Positions 17,981-27,450 of a DNA stretch of 64,000 nucleotides are shown here, piece by piece. Within the stretch, counting starts at the first letter, position 1, and each line of letters starts with the position of its first letter. The DNA is from Nonlabens tegetincola (GTDB taxonomy: Bacteria > Bacteroidota > Bacteroidia > Flavobacteriales > Flavobacteriaceae). Made by a program: the position numbers and the translations under genes. The notes beneath the pieces are model-generated. The model ran no database searches. It was not told where the DNA came from and saw nothing but the letters and a program-made list of their open reading frames with translations. The stretch is taken from assembly GCF_002954355.1 (NCBI RefSeq), contig NZ_MQVV01000017.1:248001-312000 (forward strand), written 5' to 3'.

Positions 17981-19306
17981 TTATAAATCTTTAAGATCAG
18001 GAACAAGAGCCATATTATCGGCTACCTTTTTCAAAAAGCTACCGCCTAAATAACCGTCAACAACACGGTGATCAAAACTTAAACTTAACATCATCATACT
18101 GCGAATCTCAATGCGATCTTCTCCATTTTCTGTGATTACTTCGGCACGCTTTTTAATAATCCCAGTTGCCAATATTGCGACTTCTGGTTGATTGATAATG
18201 GGTGTTCCCATTAAGGAACCAAAGGTCCCTACATTACTAATTGTAAAGGTGCTTCCTTTTATATCATCACCACCTAGTTTATTATCCCTAGCTAGCCCAG
18301 CAAGTCGATTTACATCGGCAGCTAGTTCAGGTAGTGTTTTTTGATCGGCATTTTTAACTACAGGCACTATTAAATTACCGGTAGGTAACGCCGTTGCCAT
18401 CCCAACATTAATTTCCTCTTTTACGATAATGTTTTTGCCATCCAGACTACTATTAATCATTGGAAATTCTTTGATAGCGCTGGCAACAGCCTTAACGAAT
18501 AATGGCGTAAAGGTCAGTTTGTTGCCGTGTTTTTCTTGGAATTCGTTTTTCACGCTTTCGCGAAAGCGTACTACATCAGTCAAATCTGCTTCAACATAGG
18601 CAGTAACATGTGGACTAGTGTGTTTACTGTACACCATGTGATCTGCAATCATGCTGCGCATGCGGTCCATTTCTACAATACGACCAGTTCCTTTGTCTAA
18701 ATTGAGTTGGGGAATTCTATATGCTGTTGGGTCTGGTTCTGGCGATACTGATTGTGCAAATTGATAAGGCCTGCCTTCATTCAAATATTGTATTACATCA
18801 CTCTTGCGTAGACGATTATCTTTACCAGTGCCGGGAATACGAGCTAATTCCTCATACGAAATATGATGCTCTCTTGCTATACTTTCTACTAACGGGCTTA
18901 TGAACCTATCAACATTGACAAATGAGGTTTGAGAATTACTAATTGAACTGGTTACGGCTTTTTTAGGCTTGAGAGGTGTTTGTTTTGGTTTCTCAGAACT
19001 CGTTTTTTGAGGTGCTTTTTGTGCGGAATTGTCTGTTTTTTTTGTTGAACTTACTGCTCCTTCTACTGGCTCAAATCGAGCAATCACAGCGCCTATTTCA
19101 ACCACGTCTCCTGAATTGAATAAATGCTCCTGCATAATACCACTAGCAGTCGCAGGTACTTCATTATCAACTTTATCAGTACCTACTTCAACAAGAATAT
19201 CTCCTTCTTTAAAGGATTCTCCTGGTTGTACCATCCAATTGAGTACAGTTCCTTCGGTTATACTTTCACCCATTTTGGGTAAAACAAAATCTTCCATTTT
19301 TGCCAT
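17981..19306 (-). CDS. 2-oxoacid dehydrogenase E2 (dihydrolipoyl acyltransferase)
   Basis: 441 residues. Domain order: lipoyl domain (residues ~4-80, lipoyl Lys in VEVGTDKVDNEVPA), a Lys/Ser/Pro linker, a peripheral subunit-binding domain (FISPLVESIAREHHISYEEL, then IPGTGKDNRLRKSDV), and the catalytic domain with SLSFDHRVVDGYLGG holding the active His. It precedes the E1 gene by 57 bp; no E3 is present in the window. A palindrome copy encodes VRFRESVKNEF in the catalytic domain. A CTAAC-N4-GTTAG box lies 20 bp upstream. Confidence 0.93.
   Translation of the reverse strand: MAKMEDFVLPKMGESITEGTVLNWMVQPGESFKEGDILVEVGTDKVDNEVPATASGIMQEHLFNSGDVVEIGAVIARFEPVEGAVSSTKKTDNSAQKAPQKTSSEKPKQTPLKPKKAVTSSISNSQTSFVNVDRFISPLVESIAREHHISYEELARIPGTGKDNRLRKSDVIQYLNEGRPYQFAQSVSPEPDPTAYRIPQLNLDKGTGRIVEMDRMRSMIADHMVYSKHTSPHVTAYVEADLTDVVRFRESVKNEFQEKHGNKLTFTPLFVKAVASAIKEFPMINSSLDGKNIIVKEEINVGMATALPTGNLIVPVVKNADQKTLPELAADVNRLAGLARDNKLGGDDIKGSTFTISNVGTFGSLMGTPIINQPEVAILATGIIKKRAEVITENGEDRIEIRSMMMLSLSFDHRVVDGYLGGSFLKKVADNMALVPDLKDL
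18553..18568. repeat. 16-bp palindrome, copy 4
   Basis: Perfect copy inside the E2 gene, read as RFRES. Confidence 0.95.
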
Positions 19307-19325
19307 GGGATAAAAATAAGAAAAC

Positions 19326-19339
19326 TAACGGTTGTTAGC
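19326..19339. promoter_or_regulatory. CTAAC-N4-GTTAG operator-like box upstream of E2
   Basis: CTAACGGTTGTTAG, a 5-bp-arm inverted repeat, begins 20 bp upstream of the E2 ATG. The same arms occur upstream of paaZ (47648-47661). The layout resembles the CNAACGNNCGTTNG site of the TetR-family regulator PaaR as I recall it. A shared TetR-type regulator is inferred. Confidence 0.45.
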
Positions 19340-19497
19340 TTACTTATAATTCTTAAAGTAGTAATATTTTTAGGTATGAAATAGACTAAAAAATCAAAAG
19401 CTTTTTTAATCATTTTTGATTCAATGTTGGTTTATTGGTTAGTAGTAAGCATCAAATTTTACTTTACGGCATGTAATATTTAATCTAGTAAATAGGG

Positions 19498-21486
19498 CTA
19501 AAAGCTTTTTTGGTGAAAGCGTTTTCCATTAGGATAGAAGGCTTTCCATTTGCCAATTTGCTTACCTAGTTTAAAGCGTCCAGAAATTTTCAACTCACCA
19601 GTGATATAATATTCTCTATATCTACCGTTAGGTAAACCATCACTTAAAGGAACTTTGAATTTAAGCTGACCATTTGAGTAGAATTGCTCATAATCACTAG
19701 CGGTAAAATCTGAAGGAAATAGGTCAAGCTGAAATATTGTTTCTTTATCTAGATTTACCACATTGCGCACCAACTCAATTCCTGGTGAAACCTGTTGCTC
19801 TAATTCTTGCACCTGATTATCATAATCAGGATCATATCTCATTACAGCTCTTGTTTTAAATAAATCCTCCTTTGCCTTTAACTCAAAACCTAGTTGGGTA
19901 AATTGAGAGTAAAAATCGTGTTGCTTATTAAGCAGTAGTTGAGTTTCTTTATTTAAGTATTCACTTCCTACATGAGCTAGTTTATTAGTATCTATATAAA
20001 AAAACACGTTGCTTTGGGTACTGAATTCATCAATAAAATCCATGTAATAATCGCTGTAAATCAAAGTGTTTTTGTCCTCGTAATCATCAATCATCTTTTT
20101 GAGTGTTACTGGACTGTTAGAAAAGACTATATAGTCATCAATAACTGTATAATATGGTTTTTCAATTCGTTCAAACATTCCTCCTAACACCCATTTAAAA
20201 AACCCTTTTATATCAAGAAAATTTATGGCATGTTGTTTATAATTAACCGTCTTGAACATGACAGGAGATTTTTTACGAATTTGTTCTTGAACAAATCGTA
20301 GCCGCTCCTGCATTACATCCTCGTCGTTATATTTAATGGCAGCTATTATACTTTCTTGGTTATTCTTATAATTAGAATTATTGCTATTATCTAATGTAGC
20401 AAAAGCAAATTCATCATCCCACCAAGAGTACATATCACGATCTAGATCTATATCCAGAAATTCCTCTATCTTCTTTTTACCATTTTCATATTCTTCAACT
20501 GTTTTATTTTCTTGTTTCTTTAAAATTGAAATAAAATCCTGTTGCAGAGATTGAAAATTATCAAACCCAAAACTTACATAAAGTGCGGTATCATTTGGCA
20601 AAACAGTAGTGGCATCTAAGCTACCTGTTCCAGAATTGTCTAATGCTTTTATAAAGGCTTGTGCAGTCGAATTACCGCTTATATAACCAGTTGCTTTTAA
20701 CCATCGATCACTTTCTTCTTCTATTAGAAAACCGCTGTAATAAAAATTTCTTTCAAGAATATCAATAATATCACTGGATTCATTAACAAAAAGACCATAG
20801 TAATTACTGAGCTGATTGTGATTCAAGTAAAACCTGAATAAGCCATCATCTTGAATTTCATTTTTCACTTTTATGAAATTCAAGTCGGTACTTAATTTAG
20901 GATTTTTGCTTGTGGTAATACTTCTTTCAACCAGTCGAGGTGTGTAACTTGCTACTAATTGATTTTCTATAAAGGTTATTCTAAGAACCTCATTTGTATT
21001 TGTATCCAATATCTCTTGAATTACATGTCCTTTAAATTCTCTTTTAGAAACACTGTAATTCTCATTTACCAACTGGCTAATGTTATTTTTAATCAAATCA
21101 ATTTTTGAATACTGCCTTAGATCGGCTACGTATAAAAACCCGTAATCATCAAAACTGATTTTATGAGCACTTATAATAAGATCTCTATCTCCTATTTTAT
21201 TAAATAAATTTCTTTCTGACTGAAAAAGAGAATCCAATGAGTTTAACTTCTCACTCATCAATGCAATTTGCTCATTCGATTGCAAATGATCCCATAATTC
21301 ACTTTGAGAAAGAATTTCTAAATTACTAATAGGTTCGCGCGTTTCAATTATAAACATCGCATCATGAGGTACAAGATGAAAAGCGTTTATACGATCTGGT
21401 TCAAAAACAAACCAACTCGCGACCTTGTAAACTATAAAAGCTAAAAGGGCAAATAGCGCAATTTTAAAATACCTCTTTATGGTCAT
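19498..21486 (-). CDS. DUF3352-like membrane-anchored protein with MORN-type C-terminus
   Basis: The start is taken at ATG 21486 (MTIKRYFKIALFALLAFIVY), just before a single N-terminal membrane helix; 662 residues. The body (HLVPHDAMFIIETREP, DTALYVSFGFDN, FFYIDTNKLAHVG) resembles DUF3352-type periplasmic proteins of Bacteroidetes. The last ~60 residues hold YwqK/MORN-like repeats (FYSNGQLKFKVPL, EYYITGELKISGRF, AFYPNGKRF). Function unknown. It lies 58 bp after the carboxyltransferase gene on the same strand. Confidence 0.7.
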   Translation of the reverse strand: MTIKRYFKIALFALLAFIVYKVASWFVFEPDRINAFHLVPHDAMFIIETREPISNLEILSQSELWDHLQSNEQIALMSEKLNSLDSLFQSERNLFNKIGDRDLIISAHKISFDDYGFLYVADLRQYSKIDLIKNNISQLVNENYSVSKREFKGHVIQEILDTNTNEVLRITFIENQLVASYTPRLVERSITTSKNPKLSTDLNFIKVKNEIQDDGLFRFYLNHNQLSNYYGLFVNESSDIIDILERNFYYSGFLIEEESDRWLKATGYISGNSTAQAFIKALDNSGTGSLDATTVLPNDTALYVSFGFDNFQSLQQDFISILKKQENKTVEEYENGKKKIEEFLDIDLDRDMYSWWDDEFAFATLDNSNNSNYKNNQESIIAAIKYNDEDVMQERLRFVQEQIRKKSPVMFKTVNYKQHAINFLDIKGFFKWVLGGMFERIEKPYYTVIDDYIVFSNSPVTLKKMIDDYEDKNTLIYSDYYMDFIDEFSTQSNVFFYIDTNKLAHVGSEYLNKETQLLLNKQHDFYSQFTQLGFELKAKEDLFKTRAVMRYDPDYDNQVQELEQQVSPGIELVRNVVNLDKETIFQLDLFPSDFTASDYEQFYSNGQLKFKVPLSDGLPNGRYREYYITGELKISGRFKLGKQIGKWKAFYPNGKRFHQKSF

Positions 21487-21544
21487 TGTAGGATTTAGCC
21501 TTTGGATCAAGATAATAACTACAGATCATGTAGCAATATTATAA

Positions 21545-23173
21545 TTATGTCTGTATCACCCCAAGATTAAAATCCTTTTCAATAGGTGCATGATTTGCGG
21601 CTTCTATTCCCATAGAAATCCACTTGCGTGTATCGCGCGGATCTATAATAGCATCAGTCCATAATCGTGCAGCTGCATAATAAGGAGAAACCTGATCGTC
21701 ATATCTATTTTTGATTTTGTCAAACAGTGCTTTTTCATCTGCTTCACTCAGTTTCTCACCCGATTTTTCTAGCGATGCTTTTTCAATTTGCATGAGTACT
21801 TTAGCAGCGCTATTTCCAGACATTACTGCCAGTTCTGCGCTAGGCCATGCGACGATTAATCTAGGATCATAGGCTTTACCGCACATAGCATAATTACCAG
21901 CACCATAACTGTTTCCTACTACTACAGTGAATTTAGGAACCACGCTATTTGAAACTGCATTTACCATTTTGGCACCATCTTTTATGATTCCACCGTGTTC
22001 TGACTTGGAACCTACCATAAAGCCAGTCACGTCTTGTAAGAAAACTAAAGGTATTTTCTTTTGGTTACAGTTGGCAATAAAACGAGTTGCTTTATCGGCG
22101 CTATCACTATAGATAACACCACCAAATTGCATTTCACCTTTTTTGGTTTTTACAATTTTCCTTTGGTTAGCCACTATACCAACTGCCCATCCATCAATTC
22201 TAGCATATCCAGTTACGATGGTTTGGCCATAGCCAGATTTATATTCTTCAAATGTATCCGCATCGATCATACGATTGATGATATCCATCATATCATATTG
22301 ATCACTACGCTTTCGCGGAAGCGTACCAAATAACTCTTCTGGATCCAGAGAAGGTTCTACTGATTCCTTTCTATTGAAACCAGCCTTTTCAAAGTCTCCA
22401 ATTTTGTCAAAAATATTCTTGATTTTATCTAAGGCATCTTTATCGTCGCTAGCCTTATAATCAGTAACACCGCTTATTTCACAGTGAGTAGTTGCACCAC
22501 CTAAGGTTTCATTATCGATACTTTCTCCAATGGCTGCTTTAACCAAATAGCTTCCAGCTAAAAAAATACTACCTGTTTTATCAACTATAAGAGCCTCATC
22601 ACTCATTATAGGTAAGTAAGCACCACCAGCAACACAGCTACCCATAACAGCAGCAATTTGAGTGATTCCCATACTACTCATAACTGCGTTATTACGAAAG
22701 ATGCGACCAAAATGTTCCTTATCTGGGAATATTTCATCTTGCATAGGTAAGTACACTCCTGCACTATCTACCAAATAGATAATCGGTAATTTATTTTCAA
22801 TGGAAATTTCTTGGGCTCTAAGGTTCTTCTTACCCGTAATAGGAAACCAGGCTCCTGCTTTAACCGTAGCGTCATTTGCGACTACGATAACTTGTTTACC
22901 TTGAACATGACCAATTTTAACTACTACTCCACCGCTAGGACAACCACCATGTTCCTCATACATTCCTTCACCAGCAAAGGCTCCTATTTCAATAGCATTG
23001 GATGGATCATCCAATAAATAATCGATTCTTTCTCTTGCAGTAAGCTTACCTTTAGCATGGAGCTTATCAATGCGTTTTTGCCCACCGCCTAATGAAACTT
23101 GAGCAAATCTTTTTTTGAGAGTACTTAATAGTAATTTATTGTGATCTTCGTTTTTATTAAAGTTGATATCCAT
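21545..23173 (-). CDS. Acyl-CoA carboxylase carboxyltransferase subunit (methylcrotonyl-type)
   Basis: ATG 23173 (MDINFNKNEDHNKLLL) gives 542 residues. Two crotonase-like halves are visible: the first has AFAGEGMYEEHGGCPSGGVV and DEIFPDKEHFGRIF, then MGSCVAGGAYLPIMSDEALI; the second has FLQDVTGFMVGSKSEHGG and VVGNSYGAGNYAMCGKAYDP. The order and wording fit methylcrotonyl-CoA carboxylase beta better than propionyl-CoA carboxylase, pointing to leucine breakdown; a biotin carboxylase partner is not in the window. A one-mismatch palindrome copy gives LPRKRSD in the linker between halves. Confidence 0.9.
   Translation of the reverse strand: MDINFNKNEDHNKLLLSTLKKRFAQVSLGGGQKRIDKLHAKGKLTARERIDYLLDDPSNAIEIGAFAGEGMYEEHGGCPSGGVVVKIGHVQGKQVIVVANDATVKAGAWFPITGKKNLRAQEISIENKLPIIYLVDSAGVYLPMQDEIFPDKEHFGRIFRNNAVMSSMGITQIAAVMGSCVAGGAYLPIMSDEALIVDKTGSIFLAGSYLVKAAIGESIDNETLGGATTHCEISGVTDYKASDDKDALDKIKNIFDKIGDFEKAGFNRKESVEPSLDPEELFGTLPRKRSDQYDMMDIINRMIDADTFEEYKSGYGQTIVTGYARIDGWAVGIVANQRKIVKTKKGEMQFGGVIYSDSADKATRFIANCNQKKIPLVFLQDVTGFMVGSKSEHGGIIKDGAKMVNAVSNSVVPKFTVVVGNSYGAGNYAMCGKAYDPRLIVAWPSAELAVMSGNSAAKVLMQIEKASLEKSGEKLSEADEKALFDKIKNRYDDQVSPYYAAARLWTDAIIDPRDTRKWISMGIEAANHAPIEKDFNLGVIQT
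22308..22323. repeat. 16-bp palindrome, variant copy
   Basis: CGCTTTCGCGGAAGCG: one mismatch. Inside the carboxyltransferase gene, the only copy here in the third reading frame, coding LPRKR. Confidence 0.88.
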
Positions 23174-23463
23174 CGATTGCGTAGTTTTCCCAAAAATAGC
23201 AAATCTCAACCTGAAACGCAGAATATAACTGGTTTAAACAAGAATTAACATGAATTCAAAAGCCCTTATTAATCAATGAATTAAAACGTAAGCCTCAAGT
23301 CTAAAAACTTAAAATTATGTTAATGAGAGTTCAACACAATTGATTTAAATCACTTCTCGTAACATTATCCAAATTATTATTACGTGAAAATCCATGCAAC
23401 AATGCCATACATTGCACGCATTCTGTGTTAATCAATAATAAGAATTAAATCTACCTGAGAAGT

Positions 23464-23499
23464 GTTTAAAGAGGAAGGTTAAAATATTCTTCCTTAAAC
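23464..23499 (-). terminator. Hairpin at the end of the SulP gene
   Basis: GTTTAA-aga-GGAAG pairs with CTTCC-TTAAAC, overlapping the stop codon. No long T tract follows on the minus strand, so termination strength is doubtful. Confidence 0.4.
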
Positions 23500-25134
23500 C
23501 TCTGCATCTAATAAATCGGTAGCAATATGGTACCGTGGATCCTCAACACTGCTTTCAATAATAGTATCAAATTCAGGATTACGACGCATGAGTAATTCTT
23601 TACACTCAGGACTTAAATGGGTCAGCTTCACTTCTTTTCCTTGTGCTTGATATTTATTTACAACCTCTCGTAGTGCTTCAATTCCTGAATGATCCTGAAC
23701 CCTAGATTCAATAAAATCTATTTTAATTTTTTGTGGATCATTTTTAGGATCAAATTTCTTATTAAAATCAGTCACTGATCCAAAAAATAATGGGCCCCAA
23801 ATTTCATACACCTTGGTTCCATCATCTTCAATACGTTTTCTCGCTCTAATTCTTTTGGCACTTTCCCAAGCAAAAACAAGAGCACTTATAATTACACCTA
23901 CAAAAACAGCAATTGCAAGATCAAAAATAACTGTAACTACTGATACAGTTATCAGAACAGCAGCATCAGATTTTGGAATTTTATTAAGTATCCTGAAACT
24001 TGACCAAGCAAAGGTGTCAATAACCATCATAAACATTACACCTATCAACGCTGCGATGGGAACTTGCTCTATTAGTTTATCTGTAAACAGTAAAAACGTT
24101 AACAAGGTAATTGCCATCATAACCCCAGAAAGTCTACCACGACCACCGGCATTAATATTAATTACTGTTTGACCAATCATTCCACAACCACCTGTTCCTC
24201 CGAAAAGTCCACTCACAATATTACCTGCACCTTGCGCCACACATTCTCGATTACCACTACCACGTGTCTCGGTAAGTTCATCGACTAAATTCATGGTCAT
24301 CAAGGATTCAATTAAACCAACCGCAGCGGCAAGAAAAGCATAAGGAAGGATGAATTGAAAAGTTTTAAAATTGATTGGTAAGTTGCTCCAAAGATCAGTA
24401 TTAAAAGTAGGTAATTCACCCTTTAAACCTGTCCCACCACCTTCAATTATGTAGGAACCTACTGTACTTACCTCCATACCGCTTATCACAACAACAGCAG
24501 TTGTAACTATGATTGCCGTTAATGCAGCTGGTATCTTTTTAGTAAGTTTAGGTAATAACCATATAATTCCCATGGTTAATAACACAAGCGCAATCATCGT
24601 CCACAATTCAGTTCCTTGCATGTAGGTGGATACATATCGTGTAACTCCATCTTCTCCCACAACCGGATTTTTATGTGAAAACATTTTTACTTGCGCGATA
24701 AAAATCACTACCGCAAGACCATTCACAAATCCCATCATTACTGGATGTGGTATTAACCTAACAAATTTACCTATCTTAAAAACACCTGCTCCTATTTGAA
24801 TAACACCCATTAAGATTACCGTGGCAAAAAGGTAGTAAAAACCCATATTTTCTACTGGGTTTTCAAAGGCCATACCCTTTTCATGACCTTTGATGATAAG
24901 ATCAACAAATATCACTGCAACAGCACCAGCAGCACCCGATATTAAACCAGGACGACCACCGAATAAAGCAGTTATTAATCCTATTATGAACGCTCCTGAA
25001 AGTGCCACTAATGGGTCTATACCAGCCACAAATGCAAAGGCCACTACCTCTGGAATCATAGCTAGCGATACCGTAATTCCCGCAAGAATATCGTTTTTAG
25101 GAGATTTTGTAAAGTTGTTGAAAATTTTAGCCAT
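23494..25134 (-). CDS. SulP family anion transporter with STAS domain
   Basis: 546 residues. About 11-12 hydrophobic segments are followed by a cytoplasmic STAS domain (KIKIDFIESRVQDHSGIEAL). The N-terminal NDILAGITVSLAMIPEVVAF and GGTGGCGMIGQTVININAGG are SulP signatures. The family carries sulfate, bicarbonate or other anions; the specificity is not decidable. A TACCTTTG -7 element precedes the ATG by 29 bp. Confidence 0.93.
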   Translation of the reverse strand: MAKIFNNFTKSPKNDILAGITVSLAMIPEVVAFAFVAGIDPLVALSGAFIIGLITALFGGRPGLISGAAGAVAVIFVDLIIKGHEKGMAFENPVENMGFYYLFATVILMGVIQIGAGVFKIGKFVRLIPHPVMMGFVNGLAVVIFIAQVKMFSHKNPVVGEDGVTRYVSTYMQGTELWTMIALVLLTMGIIWLLPKLTKKIPAALTAIIVTTAVVVISGMEVSTVGSYIIEGGGTGLKGELPTFNTDLWSNLPINFKTFQFILPYAFLAAAVGLIESLMTMNLVDELTETRGSGNRECVAQGAGNIVSGLFGGTGGCGMIGQTVININAGGRGRLSGVMMAITLLTFLLFTDKLIEQVPIAALIGVMFMMVIDTFAWSSFRILNKIPKSDAAVLITVSVVTVIFDLAIAVFVGVIISALVFAWESAKRIRARKRIEDDGTKVYEIWGPLFFGSVTDFNKKFDPKNDPQKIKIDFIESRVQDHSGIEALREVVNKYQAQGKEVKLTHLSPECKELLMRRNPEFDTIIESSVEDPRYHIATDLLDAEV

Positions 25135-25163
25135 GCTTGTGAACTGCTGTATTTTAAAGGGCG

Positions 25164-25171
25164 CAAAGGTA
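25164..25171 (-). promoter_or_regulatory. -7 element TACCTTTG for the SulP gene
   Basis: Exact TAnnTTTG match on the minus strand, 29 bp before the SulP ATG. A small inverted repeat AAGGTTT-N3-AAACCTT (25182-25198) lies between this and the divergent promoter. Confidence 0.5.
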
Positions 25172-25210
25172 ATCGCTTTTTAAGGTTTATAAAACCTTGA
25201 ATAAGTTATT

Positions 25211-25218
25211 TATATTTG
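25211..25218 (+). promoter_or_regulatory. -7 element TATATTTG for the zinc-ribbon gene
   Basis: Exact TAnnTTTG match 23 bp upstream of ATG 25242. It lies downstream of the TTG that begins the longest reading frame, which argues that ATG 25242 is the real start. Confidence 0.5.
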
Positions 25219-25241
25219 AAAACCAGTTAACCAAGAACTTC

Positions 25242-25604
25242 ATGAACTTATACACAAGGTGTACCAGTTGTGGCAACCATTTCAATTTAAAGATTAAGGG
25301 AAAAGATCGTGTTGAAATCAAAATGAAATACGGTGATTCAATTGCGTCACAGTGCAGTCATTGCCACACACAACAATCAACACCAATTAAAAAGATTAAA
25401 GCCGAAACAAATCAGCTTATCATCTCGATAGGATTTATAATAGGAGCTGTAGCATTCTTAAGTACATTTTTCTTTATAGGTAAATATTTGGCACTAGGTA
25501 AAGCAGTTTATTTCATTTATGGTGGTTTAACCTCTTTACCGTTTTTATTATGGCGTATTGAAGAGAAGTCTGTCAGGAGTTTTAATAGTACCAACGTAAA
25601 ATAA
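25242..25604 (+). CDS. Small zinc-ribbon membrane protein
   Basis: ATG 25242 (MNLYTRCTSCGNHFNL) gives 120 residues. An N-terminal zinc ribbon is formed by CTSC and CSHC, about 33 residues apart. Two hydrophobic helices follow (IISIGFIIGAVAFLSTFFFI and a second around VYFIYGGLTSLPFLL). Function unknown. It lies 24 bp before the DUF6588-like gene and may be co-transcribed. Confidence 0.72.
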   Translation: MNLYTRCTSCGNHFNLKIKGKDRVEIKMKYGDSIASQCSHCHTQQSTPIKKIKAETNQLIISIGFIIGAVAFLSTFFFIGKYLALGKAVYFIYGGLTSLPFLLWRIEEKSVRSFNSTNVK

Positions 25605-25628
25605 GGTGAATTCCTTAAAAATCAATCT

Positions 25629-26615
25629 ATGAAAAAATATGTCCCGTTAGTTATTGTTTTCCTCGCTTTCGCGAAAGCGGAAACACTACGAGCTCAAAAT
25701 GATATTGAAGTTGTTTTAGAAGATTTACTTGTCTATCTGGATGGGTATATTGAACCAGCAGCTGAAGCCAGTGTTACGCAAGCAGGAGCAGCCTGGTATT
25801 ACAGTGCTAAAGCACTACCAAAATTTAAGACGAGCATAGGCTTACATGCTAATGCGCTAGTTGCTCCTGAGAAAAAGCAATTCTTCACAGTAAATAACGA
25901 TAAATTTAACAATTTGAGAATACGAGGCGGCACAGAGGCTAAAATACCTACTGCCTTAGGTCCGGAACAACGAACGTTTTTTGACTTTACCGTTGAAGGT
26001 GAAGAGTATGAACTTCAAGTTTTTGAAGGCATATCATCCGAAGTACTAGGACATCCATTTTTACAAGCTAACGTGGGTTTATGGGCCGAAACTGAATTGC
26101 TTGTAAGATTTGCGCCAAAAATCACCTTGGATAAATCTAATTTTAGTTTATACGGTCTTGGGCTTAAACATAATTTAAGCCAATATTTCTTTGGTTCAAA
26201 TCGTGATTTTGAGCTAGCAGTTCTAGCCAATTATTCTCTTTTTGATTTTAATTTAATATTTGACCCTTATACTATAGAATCAAATCAAGGAACAGCGCTT
26301 ACAACTATTGATGGTGCTTTAATTGACTCGCATGCTGTTATTGTCCAATTAATTGCAAGTAAGGATTATAACAATTGGACATTTTCTAGTGGTGTAGGTT
26401 ATACAAATAGTTGGATTGATTATCGACTTACGGGAAGTGAAGGTACGTTTCTGAACTTATTTAACCAGGTCCTCGTAGCTCTTGGTGAGACTAAACAGTC
26501 TTATCGATTTGATCTAGGTGCCACTTACAACTGGAATAAATGGAGTGTCACATCTCAATTAAGTGTGGCTCATTATGCTAATTTAAGTTTAGGTGGTGTT
26601 TACAAGATCAATTAA
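25629..26615 (+). CDS. DUF6588-like exported beta-rich protein
   Basis: 328 residues. The product looks like an outer-membrane or periplasmic beta-barrel-type protein of the Bacteroidetes DUF6588 family (LVYLDGYIEPAAEASVTQAG, RVRF-like strands, and a C-terminal LSVAHYANLSLGGVYKIN). The signal peptide is MKKYVPLVIVFLAFAKAETL; its AFAKA is written by a perfect palindrome copy, an unusual place for it since it adds a Lys near the end of the hydrophobic core. The 3' end overlaps the PagL-like gene. Confidence 0.7.
   Translation: MKKYVPLVIVFLAFAKAETLRAQNDIEVVLEDLLVYLDGYIEPAAEASVTQAGAAWYYSAKALPKFKTSIGLHANALVAPEKKQFFTVNNDKFNNLRIRGGTEAKIPTALGPEQRTFFDFTVEGEEYELQVFEGISSEVLGHPFLQANVGLWAETELLVRFAPKITLDKSNFSLYGLGLKHNLSQYFFGSNRDFELAVLANYSLFDFNLIFDPYTIESNQGTALTTIDGALIDSHAVIVQLIASKDYNNWTFSSGVGYTNSWIDYRLTGSEGTFLNLFNQVLVALGETKQSYRFDLGATYNWNKWSVTSQLSVAHYANLSLGGVYKIN
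25664..25679. repeat. 16-bp palindrome, copy 5
   Basis: Perfect copy within the signal-peptide codons of the DUF6588-like gene, read as AFAKA. Confidence 0.95.
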
Positions 26616-27246
26616 TAATTTCATTTTCTTACTTGTTTCAATAGTAAGTATATCGGTTCAAGCACAAGAAACTTCATCAGAAAAATCGGCTAGAAACAGG
26701 AAAATCGGTATCGGATATGGCTGGCACACACAGCAATCTTTTCCTGGAACGAGCAACGATTATATTTATGAAACAAAGTCGGCTCACATATTTTATGAAT
26801 GGCAGCAATGGCAAAGTGGCAAATGGACCTTTCACACCTCAATTGAGACGGCACTATATCAGGTAGATCATAAATTGCTTAATTTTTATTTTATCACACC
26901 CGATCAAGAAAACTTTCAAGAAAGACGTGATCGATTCACACAGGCAAGATCATTTAACGAATACGTAGCACATACAGGACTGAAAACAGTTTACAACTGG
27001 AATTTTGAAATAAAACCATTTATTCAAATTCGTATAGGTCCTATGTACGGCACACAAACTACCGAAAGGCTGAAACGAGGTTTTTCTTTTTCAGATGTTT
27101 TGAGTATTGGAACACAATATCAAGTAGATGAGCATGAATTTATAATAACCTATAGCTTAAGACATATCTCAAATGCAGGTTTAAAATTTCCTAATAGCGG
27201 TCACAACAGTTCAGGATTTCAAATAAGTTATGCTTACTTATTCTAG
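26593..27246 (+). CDS. PagL-like lipid A deacylase (acyloxyacyl hydrolase family)
   Basis: 217 residues from GTG 26593, overlapping the upstream gene by 23 bp. A signal peptide is visible (NNFIFLLVSIVSISVQAQ). The C-terminal block YSLRHISNAGLKFPNSGHNS carries the adjacent His-x-Ser-Asn of the PagL active site, and the protein ends in a beta-barrel-like aromatic terminus (SYAYLF). PagL removes an acyl chain from lipid A in the outer membrane. Activity here is inferred from motif and topology. Confidence 0.8.
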   Translation: MVFTRSINNFIFLLVSIVSISVQAQETSSEKSARNRKIGIGYGWHTQQSFPGTSNDYIYETKSAHIFYEWQQWQSGKWTFHTSIETALYQVDHKLLNFYFITPDQENFQERRDRFTQARSFNEYVAHTGLKTVYNWNFEIKPFIQIRIGPMYGTQTTERLKRGFSFSDVLSIGTQYQVDEHEFIITYSLRHISNAGLKFPNSGHNSSGFQISYAYLF

Positions 27247-27389
27247 AAATAAGTTTAATTAACTTATTAAACTCTTAAAAATTCACACAACTTTATTACG
27301 AGATTACTGTTTAATTAGCACTTCTATCCTACTCTATCCTATAATTTTACATCATCTTAGAATACAATTAAGTAGTAATTATTGTACAA

Positions 27390-27420
27390 AAAAAGGGATG
27401 CTGTGCTTGCATCCCTTTTT
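27390..27420. terminator. Bidirectional rho-independent terminator
   Basis: AAAAAGGGATGC / GCATCCCTTTTT with a 7-nt loop, between the convergent PagL-like and VWA genes. Confidence 0.88.
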
Positions 27421-27450
27421 CATTGATAACCTAATATAAACTCAATACCA

